DNA of 64,000 bases, from positions 233,973-297,972 of the forward strand of contig NZ_JACHJH010000001.1 in assembly GCF_014203555.1 (NCBI RefSeq). The letters are read 5' to 3'. This DNA is from Streptomyces olivoverticillatus (GTDB taxonomy: Bacteria; Actinomycetota; Actinomycetes; Streptomycetales; Streptomycetaceae). The position numbers and the translations under genes were made by a program. Shown piece by piece: positions 24,928-35,631 of this stretch; within the stretch, counting starts at the first letter, position 1, and the number at the start of each line of letters is the position of its first letter. A model generated the notes under the pieces. That model worked only from the letters and a program-made list of their open reading frames with translations. It did no database searches and was not told where the DNA came from.

Positions 24928-25788
24928 ATGCGCCCGCTCGCCCTGCGCCCGCCCGCCACTCGTCACACGCGCACGGTCCGGCAGCGGGCCGCGGCCGACG
25001 CGGCGCTGCTCCTCGTGGCCGCCGCGTTCGCGGTGCCGCTCGTCTGGCTGCTGCTGGCTTCCGCGGACCCGGACGCAGGGCTGGGCGTCCGGGCGCCCGC
25101 GCACCCGACGACGGAGAACTTCTCGGCCGTCCTGACCGATGACATCACCTTCACGCCGATGCTCAACAGCCTGCTGCTGTGCGGCGGGGCGACCCTGCTG
25201 ACCGTCGTCTGTGCCACGCTCGCCGCGTATCCGCTCTCGCGCTACCGTTCGCGCTTCAGCCGCCCGTACCTGCTGGGCATCCTCTTCACCACGTGCCTGC
25301 CGCTGACGGCCGTCATGGTGCCGGTGTACGCGCTGTACGTACGCGTCGACCTCATCGACACCCTCTACGGCACCGCGCTCTTCCTCGCGGCCGCGCAACT
25401 GCCCTTCGCCGTCTGGCTGATGAAGAACTTCATGGACTCGGTGCCCGCCATTCTGGAGGAGGCGGCCTGGACGGACGGGGCGAGCCGGCTGCAGGCGCTG
25501 GTGCGGGTGATCCTGCCGCTGATGGGGCCGGGCATCGCGGTCGTGACCATCTACAGCTTCATCATGATGTGGGGCAACTTCTTCGTACCGTTCATGCTGC
25601 TGCTCTCGCCCGACCAACTGCCCGCGTCCGTCAGCATCTTCACCTTCTTCGGCAATTACGAGCAGGTGGCGTACGGGCAGCTCGCGGCCTTCTCGATCCT
25701 CTACTCGACCCCCGTGGTCCTGCTGTACGCGCTGATCGCGCGGCGCCTGGGCGGCGGCTTCGCGCTGGGCGGAGCCGTCAAGGGCTGA
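24928..25788 (+). CDS. ABC sugar importer, second permease (MalG-like)
   Basis: Inner-membrane channel subunit of about 286 residues with six predicted helices. The EAA loop starts at residue 178 (EAAWTDGASR) and ends with ILPLM. The N-terminus has the basic stretch and first helix expected of MalG-type subunits. CGGAGG lies before the ATG. No binding protein or MalF-like subunit is next to it; the orphan pair at 8691-10903 reads in the same direction and lacks precisely this subunit. I infer that they form one transporter whose operon was split. Confidence 0.9.
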   Translation: MRPLALRPPATRHTRTVRQRAAADAALLLVAAAFAVPLVWLLLASADPDAGLGVRAPAHPTTENFSAVLTDDITFTPMLNSLLLCGGATLLTVVCATLAAYPLSRYRSRFSRPYLLGILFTTCLPLTAVMVPVYALYVRVDLIDTLYGTALFLAAAQLPFAVWLMKNFMDSVPAILEEAAWTDGASRLQALVRVILPLMGPGIAVVTIYSFIMMWGNFFVPFMLLLSPDQLPASVSIFTFFGNYEQVAYGQLAAFSILYSTPVVLLYALIARRLGGGFALGGAVKG

Positions 25789-25976
25789 CCGCCCGCCCTG
25801 TGCGTCCCGAGGATGACCGTGTCCGTCTGGAGTACTACGGTCCGCTGCCCGCGGGGGCCCAAAGTCCGACGCCGATTTCCGGCCGTACGGCTGACGTCCG
25901 GCCGTCTTTCCCCGCCAAGAATTGGAAGAGGTGATTCCACCACCCCCCACGCCGTCGAACCCTCCGGAGGAGCCCC

Positions 25977-26789
25977 GTGTCCCCCACGGCCCCTTACGCC
26001 GCCCCGCTCGCGCCCGTCGGCGCCGTCGCCGCCCGCGCCACGGACCTCAGCAAGGTCTACGGGCGGGGCGAGACCCGCGTGGCCGCCCTGGACTCGGTCT
26101 CCGTGGAGTTCCGGCGGGCACAGTTCACGGCGATCATGGGGCCGTCGGGGTCGGGGAAGTCGACGCTGATGCACTGCATGGCGGGCCTGGACTCCATCTC
26201 CTCCGGATCCACCCGGATCGGCGACGTGGAGCTGGGCTCGCTCGGCGACCGGCAGCTGACCAAGCTGCGGCGGGACCGGATCGGCTTCGTCTTCCAGGCC
26301 TTCAACCTGCTGCCGACCCTCTCCGCCCTGGAGAACATCACCCTCCCCCTGGACATCGCGGGCCGCAAGCCGGACCCCGCCTGGCTGCAGCAGATCGTGG
26401 CGACGCTGGGCCTGTCCGGGCGGCTCGCGCACCGGCCGAGCCAGCTCTCCGGCGGCCAGCAGCAGCGCGTGGCCGTGGCCCGGGCCCTCACCTCCCGGCC
26501 CGAGATCGTCTTCGCGGACGAGCCGACCGGCAACCTCGACTCCCGCTCCGGCGCGGAACTGCTGGGCTTCCTGCACGAGTCCGTACGCGCCCTCCAGCAG
26601 ACGATCGTCATGGTCACGCACGACCCCGTCGCCGCCTCCTACGCCGACCGCGTCGTCTTCCTCGCCGACGGCCGCATCGTCGACGAGATGTACGAGCCGA
26701 CGGCCGACGCCGTACTCGACCGCATGCGCCGCTTCCCCGGGGGAAACCCCCGGACGCCCGCGTCCGACACCCAGGGCCGTACGAGCTGA
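25977..26789 (+). CDS. ABC transporter ATPase, MacB/LolD type
   Basis: Cytosolic ATPase of about 270 residues. Walker A GPSGSGKST (55-63), Q-loop in FVFQAFNLLPTLSALEN, signature LSGGQQQR (157-164), Walker B IVFADEP (177-183) and H-loop in MVTHDP are all intact. The GTG at 25977 has CGGAGGAG upstream. It lies 32 bases before an FtsX-type permease gene, the usual partner. Such pairs export peptides, lipids or drugs, or act as mechanotransmitters; the substrate is unknown. Confidence 0.95.
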   Translation: MSPTAPYAAPLAPVGAVAARATDLSKVYGRGETRVAALDSVSVEFRRAQFTAIMGPSGSGKSTLMHCMAGLDSISSGSTRIGDVELGSLGDRQLTKLRRDRIGFVFQAFNLLPTLSALENITLPLDIAGRKPDPAWLQQIVATLGLSGRLAHRPSQLSGGQQQRVAVARALTSRPEIVFADEPTGNLDSRSGAELLGFLHESVRALQQTIVMVTHDPVAASYADRVVFLADGRIVDEMYEPTADAVLDRMRRFPGGNPRTPASDTQGRTS

Positions 26790-26821
26790 CCACCGCCGGA
26801 CACCGATCCCAGGACATACCT

Positions 26822-29353
26822 ATGCTCCGTACTGCCCTGCGCAACCTCCTCGCGCACAAAACGCGGCTGCTGATGACCGCCCTCGCGGTCCTCCTCGGCA
26901 CCGCGTTCGTCTCCGGCACCCTCGTCTTCAGCGACTCCGTCGGCAGCGCCTTCCGCAACAAGATGGCCAAGAGCCTCGACGACGTGGCCGTCTCCGTCAC
27001 CCCCGGCCCCCGCAGCGCCAAGGGCCACGCGGGCGCCCTCGACGACCGCCTCGTCGAGCGGATCCGCGCCCTGCCGGGCGTGGCCTCCGTGCGCCCGTCC
27101 GTCGACGGCACCGTCACCGTCGCCGACCGGAAGGGCAACCCCGCGGGCAGCGAGTGGGGTTCCGCGGGCGCCAACTACGTCCCGGGCAAGGACGGCAAGG
27201 ACAGCCGCTACCCGCTCGTGCAGGGCCGCGGTCCCGCGGCCGACGGCGAGATCGCCCTCGACGTGAGGACCGCCGGGAAGACGGGCGCCAAGGTCGGCGA
27301 CACCGTGCGGCTCGCGGTCGACGGTCCCGTCATGACCAAGAAGCTGGTCGGCACGGTCAAAACCGACGACCCGCGCGTCGGCGCGGGCGGCAGCCTCGCG
27401 CTGTTCGACACCCCGACCGCCCGGAAACTCTTCGGCAAGCCGGGCGAGTTCACCGAGCTCGTGATCGCAGCGACCCCCGGCACCGACCAGAAGGCCCTCA
27501 CCGGCGCGGTGCGCGGCATCCTCCCCGACGGCGCCGAGGCGCAGAGCGGAGCGGACCTGGCCGCCGCCCAGTCCACGATGATCGACCACCAGACGAAGTC
27601 GATCCGCACCACCTTCCTGGTCTTCGCGGGCATCTCCCTCTTCGTCGGCGTCTTCATCATCGCCAACACCTTCACCATGCTCGTCTCCCAACGCAGCCGG
27701 GAGATCGCGCTGTTGCGCGCGGTCGGCGCGAGCCGCCGCCAGGTGGTGCGCTCGGTGCTGATCGAGGCCGGTCTGCTGGGCCTGGCCGCCTCCGCCGCCG
27801 GCTTCGTCCTCGGCCTCGGGATCGCCGCCGGGCTGCGGCCCGCGCTCAACGCCACCGGCGCGAGCCTGCCGGACGGACCGCTGGTCATCGCGCCGACCGC
27901 GGTGCTGTCCTCGCTCGCGGTCGGCGTGCTCGTGACCGCACTGGCCGCGTGGCTGCCCTCGCGGCGGGCGGCGCGGATCGCGCCCGTCGAGGCGCTGGCC
28001 GCCGTCGACCAGGCACCGGCCGCCCGCGGCCTGGTGGTGCGCAACACCATCGGCGGCGTGCTGACCGCGCTGGGCGTCGCGGTCATGCTGTACGTCACCG
28101 GGTACAGGGACACCAGCGGCGTCGGCCTGGCGATGACCGGCTCGGTGCTGACGCTCACCGGCGTCATCGTGCTGGCCCCGCTGCTCTCCCGCCCCTTCGT
28201 CCTCCTCGCCGGGAAGGCGGGCGTCCGGCTCTTCGGCGTGGACGGCAAGCTCGCCCGGGAGAACGCGCTGCGCAATCCGCGCCGCACCGCCGCCACCGCC
28301 TCCGCGCTGATGATCGGCCTCACCCTGATCACCGGCCTGACCGTGGGCGCGGTCTCGGCCGGCCACGGCATGGACAAGCTGGGCCGACAGGACCTGACGG
28401 CGGACTACAAGGTCAGCTCCACCGGCTTCCACGGCCTCTCCCCCGAGGTCGCGAAGACCCTCGCGGCGCAGCCCGGGGTGGCGGCCGCGGTGCCGCTGCG
28501 CACGGTCGGCTTCGAGCGGGACGGCGCTCCCGCGCTGGCGCTGGGCACCCGGCCGGGGGCCGTCGGCGAGGTCACCGGCGTGCGCATGGTCAGCGGCTCG
28601 CTCTCGGACGTCCGCGGCACCGGGAGCGTCGCCGTGGCGGAGCCGTACGCCAAGCTCAAGGGGATCGGGCCCGGCGACCGGCTGCCGATGGACTTCTACG
28701 ACGGGAAGAAGGCCGCGCCCCGCGTCGTCGCCATCTACGCCGACAACGACGTCCTGGCCGACGTGCTCGCCGACCCCGCGCTCCTTGACCCGCACATGGA
28801 GAAGGTCGCCGACGACCAGGTGCTGGTGAAGGCCGCCCCGGGCCAGGCGGCCGGACTGCCGGAGAAGATCAAGGAGAGCCTGGGCCGCAACCCGGCCGTC
28901 AAGGTGGAGAGCCAGGAGGACATGCGCCGCGCGGCCGCCGGGAACATCGACTCCGTGCTGTACCTGATGTACGGGCTGCTGGGCATGGCCGTCGTGATCG
29001 CGGTGATCGGCGTGGTCAACACCCTGGCGATGTCGGTCTTCGAACGGACCCGGGAGATCGGCATGCTGCGGGCGATCGGGCTGGCGCGCACCGGCGTGAA
29101 GCGGATGGTGCGGCTGGAGTCGGTGATGATCGCGATGTTCGGCGCGGTGCTCGGCGTGGGCGTCGGCATCTTCCTGGCCTGGTCGGCCGGGCACATGCTG
29201 CGCTCGTCCTTCCCGCAGTACGAGCTGGTGCTGCCGTGGGGCCGGCTGGCGCTCTTCCTGCTGATCGCGCCGGTCGTGGGCGTCCTGGCGGCCCTCTGGC
29301 CGGCCCGCCGGGCGGCGAGGCTCAACATGCTGGAGGCGATCGGGGCGCAGTGA
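26822..29353 (+). CDS. FtsX/MacB-type ABC permease, two FtsX domains
   Basis: Membrane protein of about 843 residues. TM1 lies near residues 15-35, followed by a large extracytoplasmic domain. The first FtsX domain spans about 255-395 (SLFVGVFIIANTFTMLVSQR and the loop REIALLRAVGASRRQV). A second extracytoplasmic domain follows, and the second FtsX domain runs to the end (YGLLGMAVVIAVIGVVNTLA and REIGMLRAIGLARTGVKR). It is the partner of the ATPase just upstream. The start at 26822 has only weak ribosome-site similarity (AGGA). A strong hairpin follows the gene. Confidence 0.93.
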   Translation: MLRTALRNLLAHKTRLLMTALAVLLGTAFVSGTLVFSDSVGSAFRNKMAKSLDDVAVSVTPGPRSAKGHAGALDDRLVERIRALPGVASVRPSVDGTVTVADRKGNPAGSEWGSAGANYVPGKDGKDSRYPLVQGRGPAADGEIALDVRTAGKTGAKVGDTVRLAVDGPVMTKKLVGTVKTDDPRVGAGGSLALFDTPTARKLFGKPGEFTELVIAATPGTDQKALTGAVRGILPDGAEAQSGADLAAAQSTMIDHQTKSIRTTFLVFAGISLFVGVFIIANTFTMLVSQRSREIALLRAVGASRRQVVRSVLIEAGLLGLAASAAGFVLGLGIAAGLRPALNATGASLPDGPLVIAPTAVLSSLAVGVLVTALAAWLPSRRAARIAPVEALAAVDQAPAARGLVVRNTIGGVLTALGVAVMLYVTGYRDTSGVGLAMTGSVLTLTGVIVLAPLLSRPFVLLAGKAGVRLFGVDGKLARENALRNPRRTAATASALMIGLTLITGLTVGAVSAGHGMDKLGRQDLTADYKVSSTGFHGLSPEVAKTLAAQPGVAAAVPLRTVGFERDGAPALALGTRPGAVGEVTGVRMVSGSLSDVRGTGSVAVAEPYAKLKGIGPGDRLPMDFYDGKKAAPRVVAIYADNDVLADVLADPALLDPHMEKVADDQVLVKAAPGQAAGLPEKIKESLGRNPAVKVESQEDMRRAAAGNIDSVLYLMYGLLGMAVVIAVIGVVNTLAMSVFERTREIGMLRAIGLARTGVKRMVRLESVMIAMFGAVLGVGVGIFLAWSAGHMLRSSFPQYELVLPWGRLALFLLIAPVVGVLAALWPARRAARLNMLEAIGAQ

Positions 29354-29366
29354 CGGCGCGCCTGCG

Positions 29367-29410
29367 AACGGAAGGGCCCCGGCGCCGCATGGCACCGGGG
29401 CCCTTCCGTT
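29367..29410. terminator. Bidirectional terminator between the permease gene and pfkA
   Basis: AACGGAAGGGCCCCGG (29367-29382) pairs perfectly with CCGGGGCCCTTCCGTT (29395-29410) across a 12-base loop. It lies between convergent genes and ends in T's on one strand and begins with A's on the other. Confidence 0.92.
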
Positions 29411-29422
29411 TGCGCAGGGGTC

Positions 29423-30448
29423 CTAGAAGACCGACTCCGCCTCGTCCATCCGGGACGCCGGCACGCGCTTGAGCTCCGTGACGGCCTCGGCGATCGGCAC
29501 CATCGTGATGTCGGTGCCCTTGAGCGCCGTCATCTTGCCGAAGTCGCCGCGGTGGGCGGCCTCGACGGCGTGCCAGCCGAAGCGGGTGGCGAGGACGCGG
29601 TCGTAGGCGGTGGGGGTGCCGCCGCGCTGGACGTGGCCGAGGATGACCGGGCGGGCCTCCTTGCCCAGGCGGTGCTCCAGCTCGGCGGCGAGCTTGGTGC
29701 CGATGCCCGCGAAGCGCTCGTGCCCGAACTGGTCTATGGCGCCCTTCTTGTAGTCCATCGTCCCCTCGGCGGGGTGCGCGCCCTCGGCGACGCAGATGAC
29801 GGCGAACTTCTTGCCCCGGGCGAAGCGCTCCTCCACCATCGTGACCAGATCGGCCGGGTCGAAGGGACGCTCGGGCAGGCAGATGCCGTGCGCGCCGCCC
29901 GCCATGCCGGACTCCAGGGCGATCCAGCCGGCGTGACGGCCCATGACCTCGACGACCATCACGCGCTGGTGGGACTCGGCGGTCGTCTTGAGGCGGTCGA
30001 TGGCTTCGGTGGCGACACCGACGGCCGTGTCGAAACCGAAGGTGCGGTCGGTGGAGGAGATGTCGTTGTCGATGGTCTTGGGCACGCCGACGACCGGCAG
30101 TCCGGCGTCCGACAGCATCCGGGCGGCGGTCAGCGTGCCCTCGCCGCCGATGGGGATGAGGACGTCGATGCCGTACTCGCGGGCGAGTTCCTTGGAGCTC
30201 TCGCAGGCCTCGCGCAGCCGGGCGCGCTCCAGCCGGGAGGAGCCGAGGATGGTGCCGCCGCGGGCCAGGATGCCGCTGACGGCGTCCAGGTCGAGCTTGC
30301 GGTGGCGGCCGTCGAGCAGGCCCTTGAAACCGTCCTCGAAGCCGATGACCTCGTCACCGTGGCCGACGAGCGCCCGGTGTACCACCGAACGGATGACAGC
30401 GTTCAGGCCAGGGCAGTCTCCGCCCGCGGTGAGGACTCCGATGCGCAT
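29423..30448 (-). CDS. pfkA: 6-phosphofructokinase
   Basis: Cytosolic glycolytic enzyme converting fructose 6-phosphate to the 1,6-bisphosphate, about 341 residues. The nucleotide loop GGEGT (101-105) has Gly at 104, as in ATP-dependent enzymes, whereas PKTIDND (123-129) has Lys at 124, as in pyrophosphate enzymes. This Gly104/Lys124 combination is the group III pattern of actinobacterial ATP-PFKs. Catalytic Asp127 is present. GGAG precedes the ATG. It is divergent from the pta-ackA-pyk set. Confidence 0.97.
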   Translation of the reverse strand: MRIGVLTAGGDCPGLNAVIRSVVHRALVGHGDEVIGFEDGFKGLLDGRHRKLDLDAVSGILARGGTILGSSRLERARLREACESSKELAREYGIDVLIPIGGEGTLTAARMLSDAGLPVVGVPKTIDNDISSTDRTFGFDTAVGVATEAIDRLKTTAESHQRVMVVEVMGRHAGWIALESGMAGGAHGICLPERPFDPADLVTMVEERFARGKKFAVICVAEGAHPAEGTMDYKKGAIDQFGHERFAGIGTKLAAELEHRLGKEARPVILGHVQRGGTPTAYDRVLATRFGWHAVEAAHRGDFGKMTALKGTDITMVPIAEAVTELKRVPASRMDEAESVF

Positions 30449-30680
30449 AGGGCTGTTTCTCCTGCTCGCTACTGGTACATGTGAGCCGGGCCAATTCTTT
30501 CACGGGCCGACCGGTACTGCCGCACTCCCCGACACCACACTGACGCGCGCCTTATCCACGGGCGCAGGTATTGTCAAGAGGGCAAGGCCACCTTAACGGG
30601 TTATTTTTTCTCCCGAAGAAACACCCGCTGGAACATCCGCAGAAACACCCGCCAAGCATCAAGCATCAAGGAGAGCACGC

Positions 30681-32777
30681 GTGACGCGCAGCGTGTACGT
30701 GACCGGGACCGACCGGGGCGACGGGCGCCAGGTCATCGAGCTGGGAGTCATGGAGCTCCTGACCCGCAAGGTGGACCGGGTGGGCGTCTTCCGCCCCCTC
30801 TTCCACGGCGACGGTCCGGACCGGCTGTTCGACCTGCTGCGGTCCCGCTACCGGCTCGAGCAGTCCGCGGACACCGCCTACGGCCTGACCTACGGCGAGG
30901 CCTCGGCCCTGCAGGCCGAGCGCGGCACGGACGAGCTGGTCTCCACCCTCGTCGAGCGCTTCCACGCGGTCGCCCGGCACTACGAGAACGTCCTGGTGCT
31001 CGGCACCGACTTCGCGGCCACCAACCTCCCCGACGAACTGGCGCTCAACGCACGCCTGGCCAACGAGTTCGGCGCGTCCGTCCTCACCGTGGTCGGCGGC
31101 CAGGAGCAGCCCGCCGAGTCCGTGCGGGCCGAGGCACGCAACGCGTACCGCGCCTACGAGTCGCTGGGCTGCGATGTCGTCGCGCTCGTCGTCAACCGCG
31201 TCGCCCCGGCCGACCGCGAGGCGATCGCCGAGCGGCTCTCCGCGAGCCTGCCGGTGCCCTGCTACGCCCTGCCCGAGGACAGCGCGCTGTCGGCGCCGAC
31301 CGTGCGCCAGATCGTGCACAAGCTGGGCGCCGAGGTGCTGCTGGGCGACGACGCGGGCCTGTCCCGCGACGCCAAGGACTTCGTCTTCGGCGGCGCCATG
31401 CTGCCGGCGTTCCTGCCCGCCCTGACCGACGGCTGCCTGGTGGTCACCCCCGGCGACCGCGTCGACCTGATCGTGGGCGCGCTGGCCGCGCACAGCGCCG
31501 GCGCCCCGGCGATCGCCGGCGTGCTGCTCACCCTGGACGAGCGGCCGGGCCCGGACATCCTGGCGCTCGCGGGCCGGCTGGCCCCGGGCACGCCGGTCGT
31601 CGCGGTGCCGGGCGGCTCCTTCCCGACCGCGGCCGAGCTCTTCGCGACCGAGGGCAAGCTGGAGGCGTCCTCCCCGCGCAAGGCCGAAACCGCGCTGGGC
31701 CTCTTCGAGCGCCATGTGAACACCGGCGAGCTGACCGACCGCATCTCCGTCGCCCGCTCCGGCCGCGTCACCCCGATGATGTTCGAGCATGAGCTCATCG
31801 AGCGCTCGCGCTCCGCCCGCCGCCGCGTCGTGCTGCCCGAGGGCGCCGAGGAGCGCGTGCTGCGCGCGGCCGACGTGCTGTGCCGCCGTGACGTCTGCGA
31901 CCTCATCCTGCTGGGCGAGGAGGACGCCGTCCGCAAGCGGGCGGCCGAGCTCAGCCTCGACCTGGGCCACGCCCAGATCATCGACCCGCAGACCTCTCCG
32001 CTGCGCGAGCGCTTCGCCGAGATCTACGCCAAGGTGCGCGCCCACAAGGGCATGACCGTCGAGCTCGCCCACGACGTGGTCGCCGACGTCTCCTACTTCG
32101 GCACGCTGATGGTCCAGGAGGGCCTGGCCGACGGCATGGTCTCCGGCGCGGTGCACTCCACCGCCGCCACCATCCGCCCGGCCTTCGAGATCATCAAGAC
32201 GGCGCCGGGCGCGCAGATCGTCTCGTCCGTCTTCTTCATGTGCCTGGCCGACCGCGTCCTCGTCTACGGCGACTGCGCCGTGAACCCGGACCCGAACGCC
32301 GAGCAGCTCGCCGACATCGCCATCCAGTCCGCCGCCACCGCCACCCAGTTCGGCGTGGAGCCGCGGATCGCGATGCTGTCGTACTCGACCGGCACCTCCG
32401 GCTCCGGCGCGGACGTGGACAAGGTCCGCAGGGCCACCGAGCTCGTCCGCGAGCGCCGCCCGGACCTGCTCGTCGAGGGCCCGATCCAGTACGACGCCGC
32501 CGTGGACGCGGCCGTGGCCAAGACCAAGCTGCCCGGCTCCGAGGTGGCGGGCAAGGCCACCGTGCTGGTCTTCCCGGACCTGAACACGGGCAACAACACC
32601 TACAAGGCCGTGCAGCGCTCGGCCCACGCGGTCGCGGTCGGCCCGGTCCTGCAGGGCCTGCGCAAGCCCGTCAACGACCTCTCGCGCGGCGCCTTGGTGC
32701 AGGACATCGTCAACACCGTGGCCATCACCGCCATCCAGGCCCAGGGCGAGCAGCGCGGCGAGCGCACGGAGCCCTGA
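30681..32777 (+). CDS. pta: Phosphate acetyltransferase
   Basis: Interconverts acetyl-CoA and acetyl phosphate in the cytosol, about 698 residues, the long form. Order of domains: N-terminal BioD-like P-loop region (about 1-200, VYVTGTDRGDGRQVIELG), DRTGG domain (about 210-320), C-terminal PTA/PTB catalytic domain (about 365-690, with VSGAVHSTAATIRPAFEIIKT and PDLNTGNNTYKAVQRSA). The GTG at 30681 follows AAGGAG. It lies 62 bases upstream of ackA. The intergenic region to pfkA is 232 bases, with no clear operator. Confidence 0.97.
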   Translation: MTRSVYVTGTDRGDGRQVIELGVMELLTRKVDRVGVFRPLFHGDGPDRLFDLLRSRYRLEQSADTAYGLTYGEASALQAERGTDELVSTLVERFHAVARHYENVLVLGTDFAATNLPDELALNARLANEFGASVLTVVGGQEQPAESVRAEARNAYRAYESLGCDVVALVVNRVAPADREAIAERLSASLPVPCYALPEDSALSAPTVRQIVHKLGAEVLLGDDAGLSRDAKDFVFGGAMLPAFLPALTDGCLVVTPGDRVDLIVGALAAHSAGAPAIAGVLLTLDERPGPDILALAGRLAPGTPVVAVPGGSFPTAAELFATEGKLEASSPRKAETALGLFERHVNTGELTDRISVARSGRVTPMMFEHELIERSRSARRRVVLPEGAEERVLRAADVLCRRDVCDLILLGEEDAVRKRAAELSLDLGHAQIIDPQTSPLRERFAEIYAKVRAHKGMTVELAHDVVADVSYFGTLMVQEGLADGMVSGAVHSTAATIRPAFEIIKTAPGAQIVSSVFFMCLADRVLVYGDCAVNPDPNAEQLADIAIQSAATATQFGVEPRIAMLSYSTGTSGSGADVDKVRRATELVRERRPDLLVEGPIQYDAAVDAAVAKTKLPGSEVAGKATVLVFPDLNTGNNTYKAVQRSAHAVAVGPVLQGLRKPVNDLSRGALVQDIVNTVAITAIQAQGEQRGERTEP

Positions 32778-32839
32778 CGGCCGCCCCCGCGCCCGTCCGT
32801 ACGTCCCCCTCTCCTGCCCCCACCTACCCGGAAAGCTCC

Positions 32840-34051
<1,212 letters not shown>

Positions 34052-34110
34052 TCCCCGACTGTTACTTGGTCGTTCCCACAGGTCAAATATTCCGCGCCGA
34101 AACAAACCGA

Positions 34111-34116
34111 TAGGAT
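34111..34116 (+). promoter_or_regulatory. Possible -10 or ribosome site just before pyk
   Basis: TAGGAT at 34111-34116 lies seven bases before the pyk ATG, a spacing seen for leaderless transcripts in Streptomyces. The AGGA within it could instead act as the ribosome site. No good -35 is seen. Confidence 0.3.
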
Positions 34117-34123
34117 CCGCCTC

Positions 34124-35551
34124 ATGCGCCGTTCCAAAATCGTCTGCACCCTGGGCCCCGCCGTCGACTCCTTCGAGCAGCTGAAGACGCTGATCGAGGC
34201 CGGCATGAACGTGGCCCGCTTCAACATGAGCCACGGGACCCACTCGGAGCACGAGGAGCGGTACGTCCGCCTCCGCAAAGCCGCCGAGGAGACCGGCCGC
34301 GCCGTCGGCGTCCTCGCCGACCTCCAGGGCCCGAAGATCCGCCTGGAGACCTTCGCGGACGGTCCGGTGGAGCTGGTGCGCGGTGACGAGTTCACCATCA
34401 CGACGGAGGACGTCCCCGGCGACAGGACGATCTGCGGCACGACCTACAAGGGCCTGCCCGGCGACGTCGTCAAGGGCGACCAGGTCCTGATCAACGACGG
34501 CAACGTCGAGCTGCGCGTCACCGAGGTCGACGGCCCCCGGGTCAAGACGATCGTCATCGAGGGCGGCGTCATCTCCGACCACAAGGGCATCAATCTGCCC
34601 GGCGCGGCGGTGAACGTCCCGGCGCTGTCCGAGAAGGACATCGAGGACCTGAAGTTCGCGCTCGCGATGGGCTGCGACATGGTCGCGCTGTCCTTCGTCC
34701 GCGACGCCAAGGACGTCCAGGACGTGCACCGCGTCATGGACCAGGTCGGGCGCCGGGTGCCGGTCATCGCCAAGGTCGAGAAGCCGCAGGCCGTCGAGAA
34801 CATGATCGAGGTCGTCATGGCCTTCGACGGTGTGATGGTGGCCCGTGGCGACCTGGCGGTGGAGTATCCGCTCGAGCGCGTCCCGATGGTGCAGAAGCGC
34901 CTGATCGAGATGTGCCGCCGCAACGCCAAGCCGGTGATCGTCGCCACCCAGATGATGGAGTCGATGATCACCAACTCCCGGCCGACCCGCGCCGAGGCCT
35001 CCGACGTGGCCAACGCGATCCTGGACGGTGCGGACGCGGTCATGCTCTCCGCCGAGTCCTCGGTCGGCGCGTACCCGATCGAGACGGTCAAGACGATGTC
35101 CCGCATCGTCGAGGCGGCCGAGCAGGAGCTGCTCTCCAAGGGCCTGCAGCCGCTGGTGCCGGGCAAGAAGCCGCGCACGCAGGGCGGTTCCGTCGCCCGC
35201 GCCGCGTGCGAGATCGCGGACTTCCTGGGCGGCAAGGCGCTGGTCGCCTTCACCAAGTCCGGTGACACCGCCCGCCGGCTGTCCCGCTACCGCACGGCGC
35301 AGCCGATCCTGGCCTTCACCACGGACGCCTCGACCCGCAACCAGCTCACGCTGAGCTGGGGCGTGGAGACCTACGTGGTGCCGCACGTGGACAACACGGA
35401 CGCGATGGTCGACCTGGTCGACGCGGAGCTGCTCAAGCTCAACCGCTACACCGAGGGCGACATCATGATCATCACGGCCGGTTCCCCGCCCGGCATCCCG
35501 GGCACGACGAACATGGTCCGGGTGCACCACCTGGGCGGCGAGACCCGCTGA
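34124..35551 (+). CDS. pyk: Pyruvate kinase
   Basis: Glycolytic enzyme making pyruvate and ATP from phosphoenolpyruvate, about 475 residues. The start SKIVCTLGPAVDSFEQL, GMNVARFNMSHG, DLQGPKIRLETF, the catalytic and metal region VPVIAKVEKPQAVENM, and the effector-subunit helix MVARGDLAVEYPLERVP are all as expected. The loop reads LSAESSVGAYP instead of the common LSGETSVGKYP, a variant I associate with Streptomyces. The gene has its own 72-base upstream region after ackA and a terminator after it. Confidence 0.97.
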   Translation: MRRSKIVCTLGPAVDSFEQLKTLIEAGMNVARFNMSHGTHSEHEERYVRLRKAAEETGRAVGVLADLQGPKIRLETFADGPVELVRGDEFTITTEDVPGDRTICGTTYKGLPGDVVKGDQVLINDGNVELRVTEVDGPRVKTIVIEGGVISDHKGINLPGAAVNVPALSEKDIEDLKFALAMGCDMVALSFVRDAKDVQDVHRVMDQVGRRVPVIAKVEKPQAVENMIEVVMAFDGVMVARGDLAVEYPLERVPMVQKRLIEMCRRNAKPVIVATQMMESMITNSRPTRAEASDVANAILDGADAVMLSAESSVGAYPIETVKTMSRIVEAAEQELLSKGLQPLVPGKKPRTQGGSVARAACEIADFLGGKALVAFTKSGDTARRLSRYRTAQPILAFTTDASTRNQLTLSWGVETYVVPHVDNTDAMVDLVDAELLKLNRYTEGDIMIITAGSPPGIPGTTNMVRVHHLGGETR

Positions 35552-35568
35552 CCCGCTGAGCACCACGG

Positions 35569-35608
35569 TGGCCGCCACTCCCGGTTCGGGGGTGGCGGCC
35601 ATCGCGTT
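35569..35608. terminator. Terminator between pyk and the Pro/Ser-rich protein gene
   Basis: TGGCCGCCAC (35569-35578) pairs with GTGGCGGCCA (35592-35601), with further CCC/GGG pairing, and is followed by GCGTTTT. It lies between convergent genes. Confidence 0.8.
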
Positions 35609-35631
35609 TTCCGCTCAGGAGCACGTACCGA

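Noticed and set aside
30449..30680. Riboswitch or operator between pfkA and pta
   Set aside because: No stable structure or inverted repeat of note was found in the 232 bases; only weak -35/-10-like words.
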